A DNA stretch of 64,000 nucleotides from Methylobacterium mesophilicum SR1.6/6 (GTDB lineage Bacteria > Pseudomonadota > Alphaproteobacteria > Rhizobiales > Beijerinckiaceae): the NCBI RefSeq assembly GCF_000364445.2, contig NZ_CP043538.1, forward strand, positions 4,607,447 to 4,671,446. The letters run 5' to 3'. Below are positions 53,120 to 62,409 of this stretch, one piece after another. Made by a program: the position numbers and the translations under genes. The notes below the pieces were generated by a model, which was not told the DNA's origin, did not search any database, and saw only the letters and a program-made list of their open reading frames with translations. The first letter of the stretch is position 1. Every line of letters starts with the position of its first letter.

Positions 53120-54004
53120 ATGTCGAGCATCACGGTCATCACCTGCGCCCTCACGGGCTCCTTCGACACGCCCCGGAAGAACCCGGCCGTGCCGGTGAGC
53201 CCGAAGGCGATCGCCGAGTCGGCGCTCGAGGCCGCCGCCGCCGGGGCCGCCGTGGTGCACATCCACGTCCGCGATCCCGAGACCGCCGCGCCGAGCATGG
53301 AACTCGCCCATTACCGCGAGGTGGTGGAACGGATCCGCGAGCGGAACGACGCCGTGATCCTCAACCTGACCACGGGGGCGGGCGGCCGGTTCGTGCCGGG
53401 CGAGCCCGACCCGGCGGTCGCCGGCCCGGGCACGACCTTCGTGAGCCCGGAGGTCCGCACCCGGCACGTGTCGGCGCTGCGGCCTGAGATCTGCACCCTC
53501 GATGTCGCCACGATGAACTTCGGCGAGCACCTGTTCCTCAACACCCCCGGCCACCTGCGGGCGATGGCGGGCCACATCCGCGACGCGGGCGTGAAGCCCG
53601 AGATCGAGGTGTTCGACCTCGGCCAGATCGAGCTGGCCCGGCACCTGATCGCGGACGGACATCTGGCGCGCCCGCCCCTGTTCCAGATCTGCCTCGGCAT
53701 CCCCTGGGGCGCCCCGGCGACCCCGGAGGCGCTGGTGGCGATGCGGGCGCGGCTGCCGGAGGACGCGATCTGGTCGGCCTTCGGCATCGGCCGGGAGGAG
53801 TTCCCGATCCTCGCGGTGGCGGCCGGCATGGGCGGCAACGTCCGCGTCGGCCTTGAGGACAACCTGTACCTGTCCCGCGGCACGCTGGCGCCGAGCAACG
53901 CCGCCCTGGTGGAGAAGGCGGTGAGCCTGCTGGCCCACATTGACCGGGAGCCGGCGACGCCCGATCAGGCGCGGGCGATGTTTGGATTGGCGCCGCGTGG
54001 CTGA
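53120..54004 (+). CDS. BKACE family 3-keto acid cleavage enzyme (DUF849)
   Basis: A 294-residue TIM-barrel Zn enzyme: VVHIHVRDPETAAPS metal motif, NLTTGAGGRF, EICTLDVATMNFG and EVFDLGQI. The family condenses a 3-keto acid with acetyl-CoA to give acetoacetate and a shorter CoA ester. The ATG at 53120 has GGAG 9 bases before it; a TTG 15 bp earlier is less likely. Context suggests the last step of the 3-hydroxy/3-keto branch. Confidence 0.9.
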   Translation: MSSITVITCALTGSFDTPRKNPAVPVSPKAIAESALEAAAAGAAVVHIHVRDPETAAPSMELAHYREVVERIRERNDAVILNLTTGAGGRFVPGEPDPAVAGPGTTFVSPEVRTRHVSALRPEICTLDVATMNFGEHLFLNTPGHLRAMAGHIRDAGVKPEIEVFDLGQIELARHLIADGHLARPPLFQICLGIPWGAPATPEALVAMRARLPEDAIWSAFGIGREEFPILAVAAGMGGNVRVGLEDNLYLSRGTLAPSNAALVEKAVSLLAHIDREPATPDQARAMFGLAPRG

Positions 54005-54309
54005 TGACCCGCGTTTCCCCTCCCCCTTGTGGGGAGGGGCAGGGGTGGGGGTGGTGCAGAAGGGACCGCCGGGCTCGATCCTGAGCTACCCCCACCTCTA
54101 ACTCCTCCCCGCAAGGGGGAGGAGAGCGCGCCCCGGCCAGCGATGTGTGAACATCGTAGCTCTGCGGGGGAGGGAGGGGCCATAGCGCTTACGGATTAGC
54201 GGCATCCTCACCCGCGCCGGTATCAGCCGCTAACGCCCGCGGATACTCTGTCTGCGCAGACCGCGAGCGGCGATCAACGCCGCCGGGTGGATACGACAGG
54301 GAGAGAGAC
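54005..54309. other. Intergenic region with repeat B copy 2 and a hairpin
   Basis: 305 bp without a gene. It contains repeat family B (54017-54124), and then TTAGCGGC / GCCGCTAA arms (54196-54203 and 54226-54233) about 75 bp before the next start, which may be an operator or leader hairpin of the solute-binding protein gene. Confidence 0.5.
54017..54124. repeat. Palindromic repeat family B, copy 2
   Basis: CCCCTCCCCCTTGTGGGGAGGGG, then GGGGTGGTGCAGAA, then TACCCCCACC and CTCCTCCCCGCAAGGGGGAGGAG. The order of blocks is the same as in copy 1 (43731-43870), lying in the same orientation after BKACE. Confidence 0.78.
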
Positions 54310-55539
54310 ATGACGCTCCGCCACCGCGCCGCGGCGCTGTTCGGGAGCTTATGCGCGCTCGGCGCCGGCGCGGCGCTCGCGGCCGACCTCGTGCCGGTGA
54401 AGATCGGCGTGCTCAACGACCGCTCCGGCGTCTACTTCGACTCCACCGGCGAGGGCTCGGTGGTCGCCGCTCGCATGGCGGTCGAGGACTTCAAGCCCGA
54501 GGAGCACGGGCTGAAGGTCGAGGTCGTCGCCGCCGACCACCAGAACAAGCCCGATGTCGGCGCCTCGATCACCCGGCAATGGTACGACCGCGACGGCGTC
54601 GACGCGGTGTTCGATGTGCCGACCTCCTCGGTGGCGCTCGCCATCGCGCAGATCACCAAGGAGAAGAACAAGGCCTTCATCAACTCGGGTGGCGGCACCG
54701 CCGACCTCACCGGCCCGGCCTGTACCCCCAACACCGTGCACTGGACCTACGACACCGCGGCGCTCGCCAACGGTACCGGCAAGGCGATGCTCAAGCGCGG
54801 CGGCAAGACGTGGTACTTCATCACCGCCGACTACGCCTTCGGCCTCGCGTTGGAGCGCGACACCAAGGCGGTGGTGGAGAAGAACGGCGGCAAGGTCGTC
54901 GGCGGCGTGCGCACGCCGTTCCCGAACCCGGACTTCTCGTCGTTCCTCCTCCAGGCCCAGGCCTCCGGCGCACAGGTGATCGGGCTCGCCGATGCCGGCC
55001 TCGACGCCGCCAACGCCATCAAGCAGGCGCACGAGTTCGGCATCCGCCAGGGCGGCCAGTCGCTGGCGGCCCTGCTGATCGCCATCACCGACATCCACTC
55101 GCTGGGCCTGGAGGTGGCGCAGGGGCTCGACTTCACCGCCTCCTTCTACTGGGACCTCAACGACGGCACCCGCGCCTTCGCGGAGCGCTTCGAGAAGCGC
55201 ATGCCCGGCAAGAAGCCGACCTCCTACCAGGCGGGCGTCTACGCCAGCACGCTGCACTACCTGAAGGCGGTGGCGGCCCTCCACTCGGCCAAGGACGGCG
55301 CCGCCGTGGTCGCCAAGATGAAGGAAATGCCCACCGACGACCCCCTGTTCGGGAAGGGCACGATCCGGCCGGACGGGCGCAAGATCCACCCGATGTACCT
55401 GTTCGAGGCCAAGGCGCCGTCCGAGTCGAAGGGCGAGTGGGATCTCTACAAGGTGCTGGAGACGATCCCGGCCGAGCAGGCGTTCCGCCCGATGAGCGAG
55501 GGCGGCTGCCCGATGGTGGCCGGCATGACGGCGAAGTAG
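54310..55539 (+). CDS. ABC transporter substrate-binding protein (second LivK-type)
   Basis: A 409-residue periplasmic binding protein: signal peptide to about residue 24 (ALA-ADL), then VKIGVLNDRSGVYFDSTGEG and a Peripla_BP_6 fold. No permease or ATPase gene adjoins it, so it may share the Liv-type importer encoded at 43881-47384. GGGAGAGAG precedes the ATG. Confidence 0.9.
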   Translation: MTLRHRAAALFGSLCALGAGAALAADLVPVKIGVLNDRSGVYFDSTGEGSVVAARMAVEDFKPEEHGLKVEVVAADHQNKPDVGASITRQWYDRDGVDAVFDVPTSSVALAIAQITKEKNKAFINSGGGTADLTGPACTPNTVHWTYDTAALANGTGKAMLKRGGKTWYFITADYAFGLALERDTKAVVEKNGGKVVGGVRTPFPNPDFSSFLLQAQASGAQVIGLADAGLDAANAIKQAHEFGIRQGGQSLAALLIAITDIHSLGLEVAQGLDFTASFYWDLNDGTRAFAERFEKRMPGKKPTSYQAGVYASTLHYLKAVAALHSAKDGAAVVAKMKEMPTDDPLFGKGTIRPDGRKIHPMYLFEAKAPSESKGEWDLYKVLETIPAEQAFRPMSEGGCPMVAGMTAK

Positions 55540-55560
55540 GCGTCGGGCCGCTCCTTTCGG

Positions 55561-55660
55561 CACCGCCGTCCTTGCGAGCGGAGCGAAGCAATCCAGACAG
55601 CGCGACGCCGACCGTCGTCGCGCTGTCCTGGGTCACTTCGCTACGCTCGTGATGACGGTG
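55561..55660. repeat. Palindromic repeat family C, copy 1
   Basis: CACCGCCGTCCTTGCGAGCG GAGCGAAG ... CTTCGCTACGCTCGTGATGACGGTG: imperfect 25-bp arms between two convergent genes. It may act as a bidirectional terminator. Related copies are at 59451-59545 and 62272-62365. Confidence 0.75.
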
Positions 55661-55697
55661 AGGGAGACCGCAATCGAAGCGTCCGAACGAAAGCCGT

Positions 55698-56567
55698 TCA
55701 CGCCGCCCCGATCCGATCCAGCGACGCCACCGACTCCGCCGGCAGGCTGAGTTCGGCCGCCGCGAGGTTCTCGCGCAGGTGGCCGAGGGAGGACGTCCCC
55801 GGGATCAGCAGGATGTTGGGCGACCGGCGCAGCAGCCACGCCAGCGCCACCTGCATCGGCGTCGCGCCGAGCCCGGCCGCCACCTCCGACAGGGTGCCCG
55901 ACTGGAGTGGGCTGAACCCGCCCAGCGGGAAGAACGGCACGTAGGCGATGCCGGCGGCTGCGAGGTCGTCGATGAAGGCGTCGTCGCCCCGGTGCGCGAG
56001 GTTGTACTGGTTCTGCACGCAGACGATGTCGGTGATTCGGCGCCCGTCCGCGACCTGCCGCGGCGTCGCGTTGCTCAGGCCGATCCGGCGGATCAGCCCC
56101 TGGCGCTGGAGATCCGCCAGCACCGTCAACGGCGCCTCGATCGACCCTTCCGCGGGGCCGTGGACGTCGAACATCAAGCGCAGGTTGACTACGTCGAGGA
56201 CGTCGACGCCGAGGTTGCGCAGATTGTCGTGAACCGCTTGGGTGAGGTCCTCGGCCGAGAAGGCCGGGTTCCACGAGGCGTCAGCCCCGCGCCTGGCGCC
56301 GACCTTGGTGACCATCACGAGGTCGTCCGGGTAGGGGTGGAGCGCCTCGCGGATGATCTGGTTTGTGACGTGCGGCCCGTAGAAGTCGCTGGTGTCGATG
56401 TGGTCGACGCCTGCGGCCACGGCCGCGCGCAGAACCGCGACCGCGGCGGCGCGGTCCTTGGGCGGCCCGAACACGCCGGGCCCGGCGAGCTGCATGGCCC
56501 CGTAGCCGAGCCGCTTCACGGTGCGGTGGCCGAGCTGGAACGTGCCGGCCTGGGCGATGTCGGTCAT
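55698..56567 (-). CDS. Aldo/keto reductase
   Basis: A 289-residue (alpha/beta)8 NADPH oxidoreductase: DTSDFYGPH with the catalytic Tyr, VTKVG with the Lys, IGLSNATPRQV, and VQNQYNLAHR. AGGAG precedes the ATG at 56567; the longer frame to 56630 is not family-like. Divergent from a LysR regulator 92 bp away, which probably controls it. Confidence 0.92.
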   Translation of the reverse strand: MTDIAQAGTFQLGHRTVKRLGYGAMQLAGPGVFGPPKDRAAAVAVLRAAVAAGVDHIDTSDFYGPHVTNQIIREALHPYPDDLVMVTKVGARRGADASWNPAFSAEDLTQAVHDNLRNLGVDVLDVVNLRLMFDVHGPAEGSIEAPLTVLADLQRQGLIRRIGLSNATPRQVADGRRITDIVCVQNQYNLAHRGDDAFIDDLAAAGIAYVPFFPLGGFSPLQSGTLSEVAAGLGATPMQVALAWLLRRSPNILLIPGTSSLGHLRENLAAAELSLPAESVASLDRIGAA

Positions 56568-56659
56568 GGCGAATCTCCTGTTGCCGCGCCGGATGTAGAT
56601 CGCCGCGCTCAGGCCGATAAGCCGTGACAATCGGCACGGCCTGTGCGGATTCTCGAACG

Positions 56660-57589
56660 ATGACCCAGGATCTCACGGACCTTGCCGCCTTCGTGACCGT
56701 GGCGCGGGCCGGCGGCTTTCGCGATGGCGCCCGGGCGTGCGGCGGGAGCGCGTCGGGCCTCAGCGAGGCGGTGCGCCGGCTGGAGGCGGGCCTGGGCGTG
56801 CGCCTCCTGAACCGCACCACCCGCAGCGTCGCGCCGACCGAGGCCGGCGCCCGCCTGCTCGAACGGCTCGGCCCGGCCCTCGCCGAAGTGGAATCCGCCC
56901 TCGACGTGGTGAACGGGTTCCGCGACCGGCCGGCCGGGACGCTGCGGCTCAACGTGCCGCTGAGCGCCGCCCGGCTGGTGCTGCCGGCGCTCGTGCCGTC
57001 CTTCCTGGCGGCGTATCCGGAGATCCGCCTGGAGGTGGTGGTCGAGGACGGGTTCGTGGACGTGCTGGCGGCGGGCTGCGACGCCGGCATCCGCTACGAC
57101 GAGCGGCTGGAGCAGGACATGATCGCCGTGCCGATCGGCCCGCGGCGGCAGCGCTTCGCCACCGCGGCGTCCCCGGCCTATCTCGACCGGTGCGGGCGCC
57201 CGGACCATCCGCGGGACCTCCTGGACCATGCCTGCCTGCTCGGCCGGTTTCCCAGCGGAGCCCTGACGGCGCCCTGGGAATTCGAGCGCGACGGCGCGGT
57301 CGTCAGGGTGGATCCGTCCGGGCCGCTGATCGTGCGTGTCGGCGCCAGCGACCTCGCGGTGGCGGCGGCGGTCGCCGGAACGGGGATCATCCACCTGTTC
57401 GAGGACTGGCTGCGTCCGCTCCTCGACAGCGGCGCCCTGGAACCGGTGCTGGAGCCCTGGTGGCAGGTCTTCTCCGGCCCCTTCCTGTACTACCCGGGCC
57501 GGCGCCTTGTACCGGCCCCCCTGCGCGCCTTCGTGGACTTCGTCAGTGCGCGGCCGGCGGCACCGGATCCGGCAGTTCGAACACCGTGA
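56660..57589 (+). CDS. LysR-family transcriptional regulator
   Basis: A 309-residue regulator with an N-terminal winged HTH (residues 1-60, ending [19 protein letters not shown]) and a periplasmic-binding-like effector domain. It is divergent from the aldo/keto reductase gene, the usual arrangement for a LysR target. Its 3' end overlaps the convergent PQQ dehydrogenase gene by 47 bp. Effector unknown. Confidence 0.92.
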   Translation: MTQDLTDLAAFVTVARAGGFRDGARACGGSASGLSEAVRRLEAGLGVRLLNRTTRSVAPTEAGARLLERLGPALAEVESALDVVNGFRDRPAGTLRLNVPLSAARLVLPALVPSFLAAYPEIRLEVVVEDGFVDVLAAGCDAGIRYDERLEQDMIAVPIGPRRQRFATAASPAYLDRCGRPDHPRDLLDHACLLGRFPSGALTAPWEFERDGAVVRVDPSGPLIVRVGASDLAVAAAVAGTGIIHLFEDWLRPLLDSGALEPVLEPWWQVFSGPFLYYPGRRLVPAPLRAFVDFVSARPAAPDPAVRTP

Positions 57590-59330
57590 GCTGCCCGCCC
57601 GGCGCCGTGTACTGCGACAGGGCCGCGTAGCCGCCCACCGCCCCCGATCCGTCGGCCGGGTCGGTCAGCCCGGCCGCGAGACCGATCCCGGCCCAGCCGC
57701 CGACCCCGGACAGCACCGCCACGTACTGCTTCCCGTCGTGCCGGTAGGTGGTGACATTGCCGACGATGCCGGACGGCGTCTTGAACCGGTAGAGTTCGTG
57801 CCCGTCCCGGGCATCGACCGCCTTCAGGTAGCCTTCCAGCGTGCCGTAGAAGACCACGTCGCCAGCCGTGGCGAGCGCCCCCGACCAGACCGAGAACGGC
57901 TCGGGGATCGTCCAGGCGATCCGGCCCTTCGCCCCGTCCCAGGCGATGAACGCCCCGGTCCGGTCGGTGCCCTCCGGCGGGTGCAGGGTCAGCGTCGCGC
58001 CGACATAGGGCTGGCCGGGCGTGTAGGTGACCCGGAACGCCTCGTAATCCATGCACATGTGGTTGGTCGGCACGTAGAACAGCCGCGTCCTGGCCGAGTA
58101 GGCCGCCGGCTGCTGGTTCTTGGCGCCCAGCGCTCCGGGGCAGATGTTCTTCGTGGTCTCGTCCTCGTCGGCCTCGCCGGGGGCGTAGCGCTTGTCGATC
58201 ACCGGCCGGCCATAGCCCGGCGCGGCGGGATCCATCTCGACCCGGCTGGCCCAGTTCACCGTGGGATCGAACTTCTCCGCCACCAGCAGTTCGCCCGTGG
58301 CCCGGTTCAGCGTGTAGCCGAAGCCGTTGCGGTCGAAATGCGTCAGCACCTTGCGGGGGCGCCCGCCGATCACCTGCTCGGTCAGGATCATCTCGTTGAC
58401 GCCGTCGTAGTCCCACTGGTCGTGGGGGGTCATCTGGTAGACCCAGCGGGCGATGCCCGTATCGGCGTCGCGGGCGATGATCGCCTGGGCCCACCGGTTG
58501 TCGCCCGGGCGCTGGTTCGGGTTCCAAGTCGAGGGATTGCCGGTGCCGTAATAGACGAGGTTCAGGTCCGGATCGTAGGAGAACCAGCCCCAGCTGCAGG
58601 CGCCGCCGGTCTGCCACTGGTCACCCTCCCAGCTCGTCAGGGAGGAATCCTTGCCGATCGGGTGCCCGAGCTCGGTCGTCGTCGCCGGATCGACCAGCAT
58701 GTCGGCATCGGGACCGGTGGCGTAGGCGCGCCAGAGACGCCGGCCCGTCGCCTGGTCGTAGGCGGTGACGTGGCAGCGCGCCCCGTACTCGCCCCCCGCC
58801 AGCCCGACGATGAGCTTGCCGTGGACCGGCAGGACCGTGGCGGTGTTGGTCTCGCCCCGGCCCGGATCACCGTTCTTCACCGACCACAGCACCCGCCCGG
58901 TCTCCGGATCGAGGGCCACCACGGTGGTGTCGGCCTGCTGCAGGAACAGCCGCCCCTCCGCGTAGGCCAGTCCGCGCGAGACCGTGTCGCAGCACATCAC
59001 GGCGATGACCCCCGCCTCCTGCCGCGGGACGTAGCGCCACAGGATCTTTCCGCCCCGGTCGAGGTCGAGGGCGTAGACCACGTTGGGAAACGGCGTGTGC
59101 ACGACCATCACATGCCCGACCACGATCGGCGCGCCCTCGTGGCCGCGCAGGACGCCGGTGGAGAAGGTCCAGGCGACCTTCAGGCGCCCGACATTGTCGG
59201 CGTCGATCTGGTCGAGGGTCGAATAGCGCGTGTTGGCGTAGTCCAGGGTCTGGAGGACCGGCCCCTCCTGCGCCGTGGCCGGGCCGGCGAGGAAGGCGAG
59301 CGGCAGGCAGGCGAGGAGTCGCGCGCGCAT
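57543..59330 (-). CDS. PQQ-dependent alcohol dehydrogenase, XoxF-like with lanthanide signature
   Basis: A 595-residue periplasmic quinoprotein: signal peptide to about residue 20, eight-bladed propeller. Visible cofactor residues: vicinal cysteines C113-C114 (VMCCD), E181 (GGEYG), W248 under PQQ (GACSWGW), N265 (GTGNP), catalytic D307 and D309 in [11 protein letters not shown]. The second aspartate, two after the catalytic one, marks lanthanide-dependent enzymes; Ca-type MxaF has alanine there. It oxidises methanol or another primary alcohol. No xoxG/xoxJ-like genes adjoin it. No clear Shine-Dalgarno precedes the ATG. Confidence 0.92.
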   Translation of the reverse strand: MRARLLACLPLAFLAGPATAQEGPVLQTLDYANTRYSTLDQIDADNVGRLKVAWTFSTGVLRGHEGAPIVVGHVMVVHTPFPNVVYALDLDRGGKILWRYVPRQEAGVIAVMCCDTVSRGLAYAEGRLFLQQADTTVVALDPETGRVLWSVKNGDPGRGETNTATVLPVHGKLIVGLAGGEYGARCHVTAYDQATGRRLWRAYATGPDADMLVDPATTTELGHPIGKDSSLTSWEGDQWQTGGACSWGWFSYDPDLNLVYYGTGNPSTWNPNQRPGDNRWAQAIIARDADTGIARWVYQMTPHDQWDYDGVNEMILTEQVIGGRPRKVLTHFDRNGFGYTLNRATGELLVAEKFDPTVNWASRVEMDPAAPGYGRPVIDKRYAPGEADEDETTKNICPGALGAKNQQPAAYSARTRLFYVPTNHMCMDYEAFRVTYTPGQPYVGATLTLHPPEGTDRTGAFIAWDGAKGRIAWTIPEPFSVWSGALATAGDVVFYGTLEGYLKAVDARDGHELYRFKTPSGIVGNVTTYRHDGKQYVAVLSGVGGWAGIGLAAGLTDPADGSGAVGGYAALSQYTAPGGQLTVFELPDPVPPAAH

Positions 59331-59450
59331 CGGGAGGATCTTCGTTCGAGCTGAGCCGTTCCGGCCGGCGGACCGGTCGCCGCCGGCCTCATACACCGAT
59401 CGGGTGGGCGAGGCGCGTCTCATACCGATTCCGGCTGATCACGTCGGTGC

Positions 59451-59545
59451 CGCCGTCCTCGCGAAAGACGCAAGGCCGTGTCGTGCCAGAGCTGACCGAT
59501 GCCGCGCGACCCTGGACCGCTTCGCTCCGCTCGCGATGACGGAGC
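59451..59545. repeat. Palindromic repeat family C, copy 2
   Basis: CCGCCGTCCTCGCGAAAGACG ... CTGGACCGCTTCGCTCCGCTCGCGATGACGG, upstream of the PQQ dehydrogenase and downstream of glyS. Arms are less perfect than in copy 1. The rest of the 252-bp gap (59331-59582) shows no gene. Confidence 0.6.
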
Positions 59546-59582
59546 GGGCTGCACCGACCGAAGCGACCACCCGGAGACCGTA

Positions 59583-61682
59583 TCAACCCTCGATCTTCGA
59601 GAACTCCGCCACCTCCCGGGTCGCGGCGCGCAGCGCGTTGAGGAGTAGCAGGCGGTTCTCGCGGAGCTTCGGGTCGGGGGCGTTCACGGTCACGTCCTGG
59701 AAGAACGCGTCCACCGGCGCGCGCAGCGTCGAGAGCGCCTGCATGGCGGCGGAAAAATCCTCCCGGGCGATGGCGGCCGAGGCGGTCTCCCGCGCCCTGG
59801 CAAGGGCCTCGGCCAGCGCCCGCTCGGCCGGCTCGCCCGCGGCGGCGAGGGCGGCATCGGGCGCGGCGTCGTAGGCGCGGCCGTCCTTCTTCTCCTCGAT
59901 GCGCAGGATGTTGGCCGCGCGCTTGTAGCCCGCGAGCAGGTTCTTCCCGTCCTCGGTGTCGAGGAAGTCCTGCAGGGCCTCGACCCGGCGGACGATCAGC
60001 AGGAGATCGTCCTGACCCGGCAGCGCGAAGACCGCATCCACAAGATCGTGCCGAGCACCCTGGTCGCGAAGGTAGACCTTCAGACGGTCGGCGAAGAACG
60101 CGAGGAGATCCTTCGCATCCGCGCCGGCCTGCCCGGCCACACCGCGATCCGCCGCGCCGAACTGTTCCAGCAGGCGCAGGCGCAGCGCACGGTCAAGGAT
60201 CAGCCGGATCACGCCCAGGGCTGCCCGCCGCAGGGCGAACGGGTCCTTGCTCCCCGTGGGCTTCTCGTCGATGGCCCAGAACCCCACCAGGGTGTCGAGC
60301 TTGTCGGCGAGCGCCACCGCGATCGATACGGGATCGCTCGGAACCCGGTCGGACGGCCCCAGCGGCTTGTAATGCTCCTCGATGGCCGCGCAGACGCTTG
60401 CGTGCTCGCCCTGAAGCGCCGCGTACTTGCGCCCCATCAGGCCCTGCAGCTCGGGGAACTCGCCGACCATCTCGGTGACGAGATCGGCCTTGGCAAGGCG
60501 CGCGGCGCGCTCGGTCAGGGTCGGATCTGCGCCCACCAGCGGCGCGAGGTCCTTCGCCAGAGCGGCGATGCGGGCGATCCGCTCACCCTGCGTCCCGAGC
60601 TTCTCGTGGAACACGATGCTGTCGAGCTTCGGGAGCCGATCCTCCAGGCGGGTCGCCTTGTCGGTCTCCCAGAAGAACTTCGCGTCCGACAGGCGCGCCC
60701 GGACCACCCGCTCGTTGCCGGCGGTGATCGCCTGCGCGCCGTCCGAGGCCACGAGGTTCGAGACCAGGATGAAGGCGGGGGCCAGATCCTCCGAGCCGGA
60801 TGTCCGCAGCACGAAGCACTTCTGGTTCGCCCGGATCGTCGCCCGGATCGCCTCGGCGGGGATGTCGAGGAAGCTCGCGTCGAACGAGCCCATCAGCACC
60901 ACCGGCCATTCGACGAGGCCGGCCACCTCCTCCAGCAGGCCCTCGTCCTCCACGAGGTCGAGGTTCTGGGCGAAGGCGAGGTCGCGGGCGTCGTGCAGGA
61001 TCACGTCCTTGCGCCGGTCGGCGTCGAGGATGACCTTCGCCCGCTCCAGGGCCTGGATGTAGTCGTCGAACCGGCGCACCTCGATCGCCTCGGGGGCGAG
61101 GAAGCGGTGGCCGTAGGTCGTGGTGCCGGCCGCGATCCCGCCGACCGAGAACGGCACCACCTCGGGCGTTTCGGTCTCCGGCCCGAAGGTGGCGACGATC
61201 GATTGCAGCGGGCGCACCCAGCGGAGGGATCCAGGCTCGGCCGAGGCCGCGCCCCAGCGCATGGATTTCGGCCAGGGGAAGGTCCGGATGATCTCGGGCA
61301 GGAGTTCGGCCAGGACGTCCAGCGTCTCGCGGCCGGGGCGCTCGATCACCGCGAGGTAGAACGCGCCCTTCTTCGGGTCGGTGACGGTCGTGGCCTGATC
61401 CAGGCTGGTCAGCCCCGCGCCCTTCAGGAAGCCCTGGACGGCCGCCTCGGGGGCGCCGACCCGTGGCCCGCGGCGCTCCTCGCGGACCGCCTCGCCCCGG
61501 GCGGGGAGGCCTGCGATCTGAAGCGCCAGCCGGCGCGGCGTGGAGAACGCCTTGGCGCCCTCGTACAGGAAGCCGCGCGCCACCAGGGCGTCGGTGACGA
61601 GCTTCTTCAGATCCTCCGCGGCGCGCCGCTGCATGCGGGCGGGGATCTCTTCCGAGCGGAGTTCGAGCAGGAGGTCGGGCAT
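59583..61682 (-). CDS. glyS: Glycine-tRNA ligase beta subunit
   Basis: A 699-residue subunit of the alpha2beta2 bacterial glycyl-tRNA synthetase, which carries the tRNA-binding and editing-like domains. N-terminus [18 protein letters not shown] and internal [21 protein letters not shown] and [10 protein letters not shown] are family blocks. It lies downstream of glyQ with one small gene between. Confidence 0.96.
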   Translation of the reverse strand: MPDLLLELRSEEIPARMQRRAAEDLKKLVTDALVARGFLYEGAKAFSTPRRLALQIAGLPARGEAVREERRGPRVGAPEAAVQGFLKGAGLTSLDQATTVTDPKKGAFYLAVIERPGRETLDVLAELLPEIIRTFPWPKSMRWGAASAEPGSLRWVRPLQSIVATFGPETETPEVVPFSVGGIAAGTTTYGHRFLAPEAIEVRRFDDYIQALERAKVILDADRRKDVILHDARDLAFAQNLDLVEDEGLLEEVAGLVEWPVVLMGSFDASFLDIPAEAIRATIRANQKCFVLRTSGSEDLAPAFILVSNLVASDGAQAITAGNERVVRARLSDAKFFWETDKATRLEDRLPKLDSIVFHEKLGTQGERIARIAALAKDLAPLVGADPTLTERAARLAKADLVTEMVGEFPELQGLMGRKYAALQGEHASVCAAIEEHYKPLGPSDRVPSDPVSIAVALADKLDTLVGFWAIDEKPTGSKDPFALRRAALGVIRLILDRALRLRLLEQFGAADRGVAGQAGADAKDLLAFFADRLKVYLRDQGARHDLVDAVFALPGQDDLLLIVRRVEALQDFLDTEDGKNLLAGYKRAANILRIEEKKDGRAYDAAPDAALAAAGEPAERALAEALARARETASAAIAREDFSAAMQALSTLRAPVDAFFQDVTVNAPDPKLRENRLLLLNALRAATREVAEFSKIEG

Positions 61683-61733
61683 GGCGCGGCCATATCGCCG
61701 CGCCGCACCCCTGTCGAGGGCCGCCTGACGGCG

Positions 61734-62177
61734 TCAGCGCGCCTCGCCCTTGAGGATCGTCGAGAGCTGCCACTTGCGGTCGCCGATGGCGTGGGCGTCC
61801 GAGACCTTCCAGCCGCCATCCTCGCGCACGAGGTCGTAGACGATCGACTTCGAGCCGTCGCCGCCCTTGCGCTCCACCGTGACCTTCGCCTGATCCTTGC
61901 CCTCAGTGGCCTCCCGGAAGGTCAGGCTCTTCACCGTGTCGGGCTTCATCGGCTCGCCGTTGAGGCGGAAGTCAAAATCGAGGTTGCCGGTGGCACCGTT
62001 GGCCTGCTTGGCATCGGCGTCGAACAGGCCCTGGAGCCGCTTCGTGTAGACCGCCGAGTGATTCGGGTGCGGCTCGGCGTAGAGTTTCTTGACCACGGCC
62101 TCCGGACCGGGATCGGCCGCCAGCGCGGGGGCGAGGCCGAGCCCGACGAGGCTGAGGGCGAGGAGGGTCTTCTTCAT
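61734..62177 (-). CDS. Small secreted protein between glyQ and glyS (DUF3828-like)
   Basis: A 147-residue exported protein: clear signal peptide MKKTLLALSLVGLGLAPALA, then a domain with VYTKRLQGLFDADAKQANG and IVYDLVREDGGWKVSDAHAI, similar by eye to DUF3828/NTF2-like secreted proteins. Function unknown. It is 51 bp upstream of glyS on the same strand and could be co-transcribed with the glycyl-tRNA synthetase genes. Confidence 0.82.
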   Translation of the reverse strand: MKKTLLALSLVGLGLAPALAADPGPEAVVKKLYAEPHPNHSAVYTKRLQGLFDADAKQANGATGNLDFDFRLNGEPMKPDTVKSLTFREATEGKDQAKVTVERKGGDGSKSIVYDLVREDGGWKVSDAHAIGDRKWQLSTILKGEAR

Positions 62178-62271
62178 AGGCGTGTTCCCGCGTCTGCGGA
62201 CGCGCCGAAGCGCGCCGGTTGGCGGGGGTTGCAACGCGCGAGGGGGCCAGGGGCTCCGCCGGGCCCACATG

Positions 62272-62365
62272 CCGTCATCGTGAGCGCGACGCGGCAGGTC
62301 AGGACTGCGCGTTGGCCCTCCCGTGCGGAGCGTCGCCGGATGGCTTCGCTCGGCTCGCAACGATC
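62272..62365. repeat. Palindromic repeat family C, copy 3
   Basis: GTCATCGTGAGCGCGACGCGGC ... GGATGGCTTCGCTCGGCTCGCAACGAT between glyQ and the secreted-protein gene. This is the most diverged copy; recognised by the GAGCG...CTTCGCTCGGCTCGCAA ends. Confidence 0.5.
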
Positions 62366-62409
62366 CGGGCCGCGCCGATCGCGGCCCGCACCGCCTTCTT
62401 GGAGAAGCC

